Shown here one piece after another: positions 6,221 to 8,486 of a stretch of DNA of 8,486 bases (positions are counted from its first letter, which is position 1; each line of letters begins with the position of its first letter). The translations under genes and the position numbers were made by a program. The stretch covers positions 1 through 8,486 of the forward strand of contig DAOWIX010000039.1 in assembly GCA_030640695.1 (NCBI GenBank), written 5' to 3'. Source of the stretch: Deltaproteobacteria bacterium. GTDB lineage: Bacteria; Desulfobacterota; Anaeroferrophillalia; Anaeroferrophillales; Tharpellaceae. The notes under the pieces are model-generated. The model searched no databases, was not told where the DNA came from, and saw only the letters and a list, made by a program, of their open reading frames with translations.

Positions 6221-7429
6221 CTAACTGCGGTAATCAGCATTAATCGAGATGTAATCATGGGTCAGGTCGGAGGTTAATAGAGTGAATTCATCTTCACCTG
6301 ATTGCAGGTCAATTTTAACCGAAAATTCGGGCTGGCGCAAAACCGCAGAACCATCCTCTTCACGATAGTGAGGATCACGAACCCCGCCACTAACGACCCG
6401 GACCTGATCAAAACTGATATTGACTAATTCAGGGTCAAGCTCAACCCCGGCATAACCGACAGCCGCAATAATTCTGCCCCAATTAGCATCCTGACCAAAA
6501 AAAGCCGTCTTGACCAGGGCCGAATTCGCCACCGACCGACAAATTTTTTCAGCGGCCTCGACTCCTGATGCTCCGACAACCTTAATTTCAACCGCTTTGG
6601 TAGCGCCCTCCCCATCTTTGACAATCATCACGGCCAATTCATGGGCAACCTGTAAAAGCGCGGCCTCCAAAATTTCAAGATCAGAGGAGGTCGTCAAACC
6701 ACAACCGGATACCCCATTGGCCAGCGCCAGAACCGTATCATTGGTGCTCATATCGCCGTCGACACTAATCCGGTTAAAGCTCTTATTAACGACTCGATGC
6801 AACATCTCCTGCCAAATCAGGCGGTCGATTTTAACGTCCGTCAGGATATAGGCAAGCATCGTTGCCATATCAGGATGAATCATACCGGCACCTTTGGCAA
6901 TCCCGGTTAGAGTCACCCGCCCCTGACTGGTCTCAACTTCGATCCCGACAATTTTGGGGGACTTATCGGTTGTCATAATGGCCCGGGCGGCACTCTCCAA
7001 GGCCCTGAAACCGGTTATTTTTTCAGCCAGATTATCGACCAGAGACTCAATCCCTTTAAGAACAGTAGTCACGGGAAAAGGTTCTCCAATGACTCCGGTT
7101 GAAGAGATAAAAATATCCACCGGATTAAGTTGCAGAGCGGCAGCCAGAACTTCTGCAACGGTTGCCACATCAACTTCACCCTGATGCCCGGTACAGGCAT
7201 TGGCGTTGCCGCTGTTGATCAGGGCCGCACGCAGATTATTACCTTCGGCTATCTGTTTACGCCCCCAAATAACCGGGGCTGCAGGAAACTGGTTCTGAGT
7301 AAAAACAGCGGCAGCAACCGCCGGACAATCACTGAGCAACAACGCCAGGTCAAGCGCACCGCCCGCCTTCAAGCCACAAGAAATCCCAGCAAATTGATAA
7401 CCGGGACATATTTTTATATTTTCATACAT
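6221..7429 (-). CDS. argJ: ArgJ, glutamate N-acetyltransferase / ornithine acetyltransferase
   Basis: ArgJ moves the acetyl group from N-acetylornithine to glutamate, closing the cyclic arginine pathway; bifunctional forms also use acetyl-CoA. The 402-residue length fits the family. The autoproteolytic segment KGAGMIHPDMATML (179-192) holds the expected cleavage between Ala189 and the nucleophile Thr190, which yields alpha and beta chains. Other family blocks are NSGNANACTG (72-81), STGVIGEP (110-117), SVDGDMSTNDT (222-232), KDGEGATK (271-278), FGQDANWGRI (311-320) and the C-terminal THDYISINADYRS. The frame stays open upstream to 7627, but I start at 7429 because MYENIKICPGYQFAGI fits the family N-terminus and GGAG lies 6 nt before it; the extra 66 codons would overlap the secA end. 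It lies 16 bp after secA, so the two are probably co-transcribed. Whether it is mono- or bifunctional cannot be told here. Confidence 0.96.
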   Translation of the reverse strand: MYENIKICPGYQFAGISCGLKAGGALDLALLLSDCPAVAAAVFTQNQFPAAPVIWGRKQIAEGNNLRAALINSGNANACTGHQGEVDVATVAEVLAAALQLNPVDIFISSTGVIGEPFPVTTVLKGIESLVDNLAEKITGFRALESAARAIMTTDKSPKIVGIEVETSQGRVTLTGIAKGAGMIHPDMATMLAYILTDVKIDRLIWQEMLHRVVNKSFNRISVDGDMSTNDTVLALANGVSGCGLTTSSDLEILEAALLQVAHELAVMIVKDGEGATKAVEIKVVGASGVEAAEKICRSVANSALVKTAFFGQDANWGRIIAAVGYAGVELDPELVNISFDQVRVVSGGVRDPHYREEDGSAVLRQPEFSVKIDLQSGEDEFTLLTSDLTHDYISINADYRS

Positions 7430-7435
7430 TTCGAT

Positions 7436-7439
7436 CTCC
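7436..7439 (-). promoter_or_regulatory. argJ ribosome binding site that decides the start
   Basis: GGAG lies 6 nt before the ATG at 7427-7429, inside the 16-bp gap after the secA stop. It favours this ATG over upstream in-frame starts that lie within secA, and suggests translational coupling to secA. Confidence 0.7.
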
Positions 7440-7445
7440 AAAACC

Positions 7446-8486
7446 TTACTTACCACAGCATTTTTTGTACTTTTTTCCACTACCACAGGGACAGGGGTCA
7501 TTGCGACCGGTCTTTTGTCCACCAACCACCGGCGCTTGTTTGCCCCCCTCTTTGCGACCGCCATGTGAGAGCACAACCTCATGCTCCTTACGGGCCTGCT
7601 GATCGAGTTCTTCGACCTCCTCTTCACGGGTCACCTGAATATGGAAGAGCTGACCTATAACATCTTCTTTAATGCGCTCAACCATATTGGCAAACATCTC
7701 AAAACCCTCGCGCTGATACTCACGTAAGGGGTCTTTCTGTCCGTAACCACGCAGTCCAATACCTTCTTTGAGTTGATCGATGGCATAAAGGTGATCTTTC
7801 CAGAGGGTGTCGATGGTGTGCAAAAGGATAATTTTTTCGAGCTGACGCAAAGTTTCGACACCCAGGTCAACCTCTCTGGCGGCATAGCTTTTCCGCACCA
7901 GCTCCTGCAACTCTTTCACCAACATTTCAGGATCAACAAGCAGTGCCAATTCCGACCCTTCAGAGAAATCAACACTCAGAGCAAATGAACGCTGCAGACC
8001 AAGCCCCAAGGAGTCGAAATCCCATTCGGCAGGGTTGCGGGAGCCCCCGGTAGCCGCCTCCAGCATCTCCACAACAACATCCTCGGCATACTCGACAACT
8101 AGTTCTTGAAGGTTTTCGTTACCTAACACCTCACGACGCAGAGCATAAATGGTTTCGCGCTGTTTGTTCATAACATCATCATATTCAAGCAGCTGCTTAC
8201 GAATATCAAAGTTGTGACCCTCGACCCGGCGCTGAGCATTTTCGATCGCCTTGGAGATCATCTTGTGCTCAATCGGCTCACCCTCTTCAATGCCCAAGGT
8301 ATCCATAACCTTGGCAATCCGCTCGGAACCAAAAATCCGCATCAGATCATCTTCCAAGCTGAGATAAAAACGCGACGATCCCGGATCCCCTTGACGCCCT
8401 GAGCGCCCTCTCAACTGATTATCAATACGCCGACTCTCATGGCGCTCAGTGCCCAGAATATGCAGACCTCCAGCCTTAAGAACCTC
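7446..8486 (-). CDS. secA: SecA, preprotein translocase ATPase (C-terminal part; N-terminus beyond window edge)
   Basis: SecA is the ATPase motor that drives preproteins through SecYEG. The frame is open to the right edge, giving the last 346 residues; about 500 N-terminal residues are missing judged by usual SecA length. The first visible part is the end of nucleotide-binding domain 2: GGLHILGTERHESRRIDNQ, then the helicase motif VI segment LRGRSGRQGDPGSSRFYLS. The helical scaffold and wing regions follow (WKDHLYAIDQLKEGIGLRGY, DPLREYQREGFEMF), then a variable linker and the terminal SEC-C zinc motif CPCGSGKKYKKCC (CxCx8CC), which binds zinc and in known SecAs contacts SecB or ribosomes. The TAA stop is at 7446-7448. 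A TTG at 8414 is an internal codon, not the start. The frame is intact, and argJ follows 16 bp downstream. Confidence 0.97.
   Translation of the reverse strand, partial: EVLKAGGLHILGTERHESRRIDNQLRGRSGRQGDPGSSRFYLSLEDDLMRIFGSERIAKVMDTLGIEEGEPIEHKMISKAIENAQRRVEGHNFDIRKQLLEYDDVMNKQRETIYALRREVLGNENLQELVVEYAEDVVVEMLEAATGGSRNPAEWDFDSLGLGLQRSFALSVDFSEGSELALLVDPEMLVKELQELVRKSYAAREVDLGVETLRQLEKIILLHTIDTLWKDHLYAIDQLKEGIGLRGYGQKDPLREYQREGFEMFANMVERIKEDVIGQLFHIQVTREEEVEELDQQARKEHEVVLSHGGRKEGGKQAPVVGGQKTGRNDPCPCGSGKKYKKCCGK

Noticed and set aside
7430..7627. 66-residue N-terminal extension of argJ
   Set aside because: It would overlap the secA 3' end in another frame, is rich in Lys/Arg/Val without family similarity, and a good ribosome site precedes the ATG at 7429.
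7130..7660. 176-residue plus-strand open frame across argJ and the secA end
   Set aside because: It is antisense to two clear genes and has low-complexity composition without recognisable domains.

Overview
The window looks like chromosomal DNA from an anaerobic, cytochrome-rich bacterium, most likely a deltaproteobacterium in the broad sense (Desulfuromonadales or Desulfobacterota-like). The grounds are a secA-argJ gene pair like that of Geobacter relatives as I recall them, an exported tetraheme cytochrome, and use of selenocysteine. No rRNA, tRNA or taxon-specific marker is present, so this placement is inference.

Layout, left to right. (1) Positions 1-2306, minus strand: most of uvrA (nucleotide excision repair), whose C-terminus runs off the left edge. 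(2) Positions 2307-2893: a gene-free stretch holding a 397-bp imperfect palindrome bounded by perfect 19-bp inverted repeats. It resembles a MITE, and its left end seems to carry the uvrA promoter. (3) Positions 2894-4228, plus strand: an exported 444-residue protein interrupted at codon 48 by an in-frame TGA. A hairpin right after the TGA has a GGUCU apical loop and fits a bacterial SECIS element, so I read the gene as a selenoprotein with a Cys-Gly-Sec motif, a degenerate metallophosphatase-like domain and a C-terminal cytochrome c554-like tetraheme domain. An ordinary gene caller would split it or start it at Met127. (4) Positions 4229-4535: nine tandem heptamers and a strong bidirectional terminator between converging genes. 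(5) Positions 4536-6116, minus: an AMP-binding acyl-CoA synthetase. (6) Positions 6221-7429, minus: argJ. (7) Positions 7446-8486, minus: the C-terminal 346 residues of secA, cut by the right edge.

On the minus strand secA and argJ are separated by 16 bp and are probably one operon. The acyl-CoA synthetase follows after 104 bp and may have its own promoter. Transcription from that side and from the selenoprotein gene converges on the terminator at 4369-4406. The housekeeping genes (uvrA, secA, argJ) are intact where visible and look ordinary. The notable content is the selenocysteine-tetraheme protein and the neighbouring palindromic element. The selenoprotein would need SecA for export, the cytochrome c maturation machinery for haem attachment, and SelA/B/C/D; apart from SecA, none of these is encoded here.
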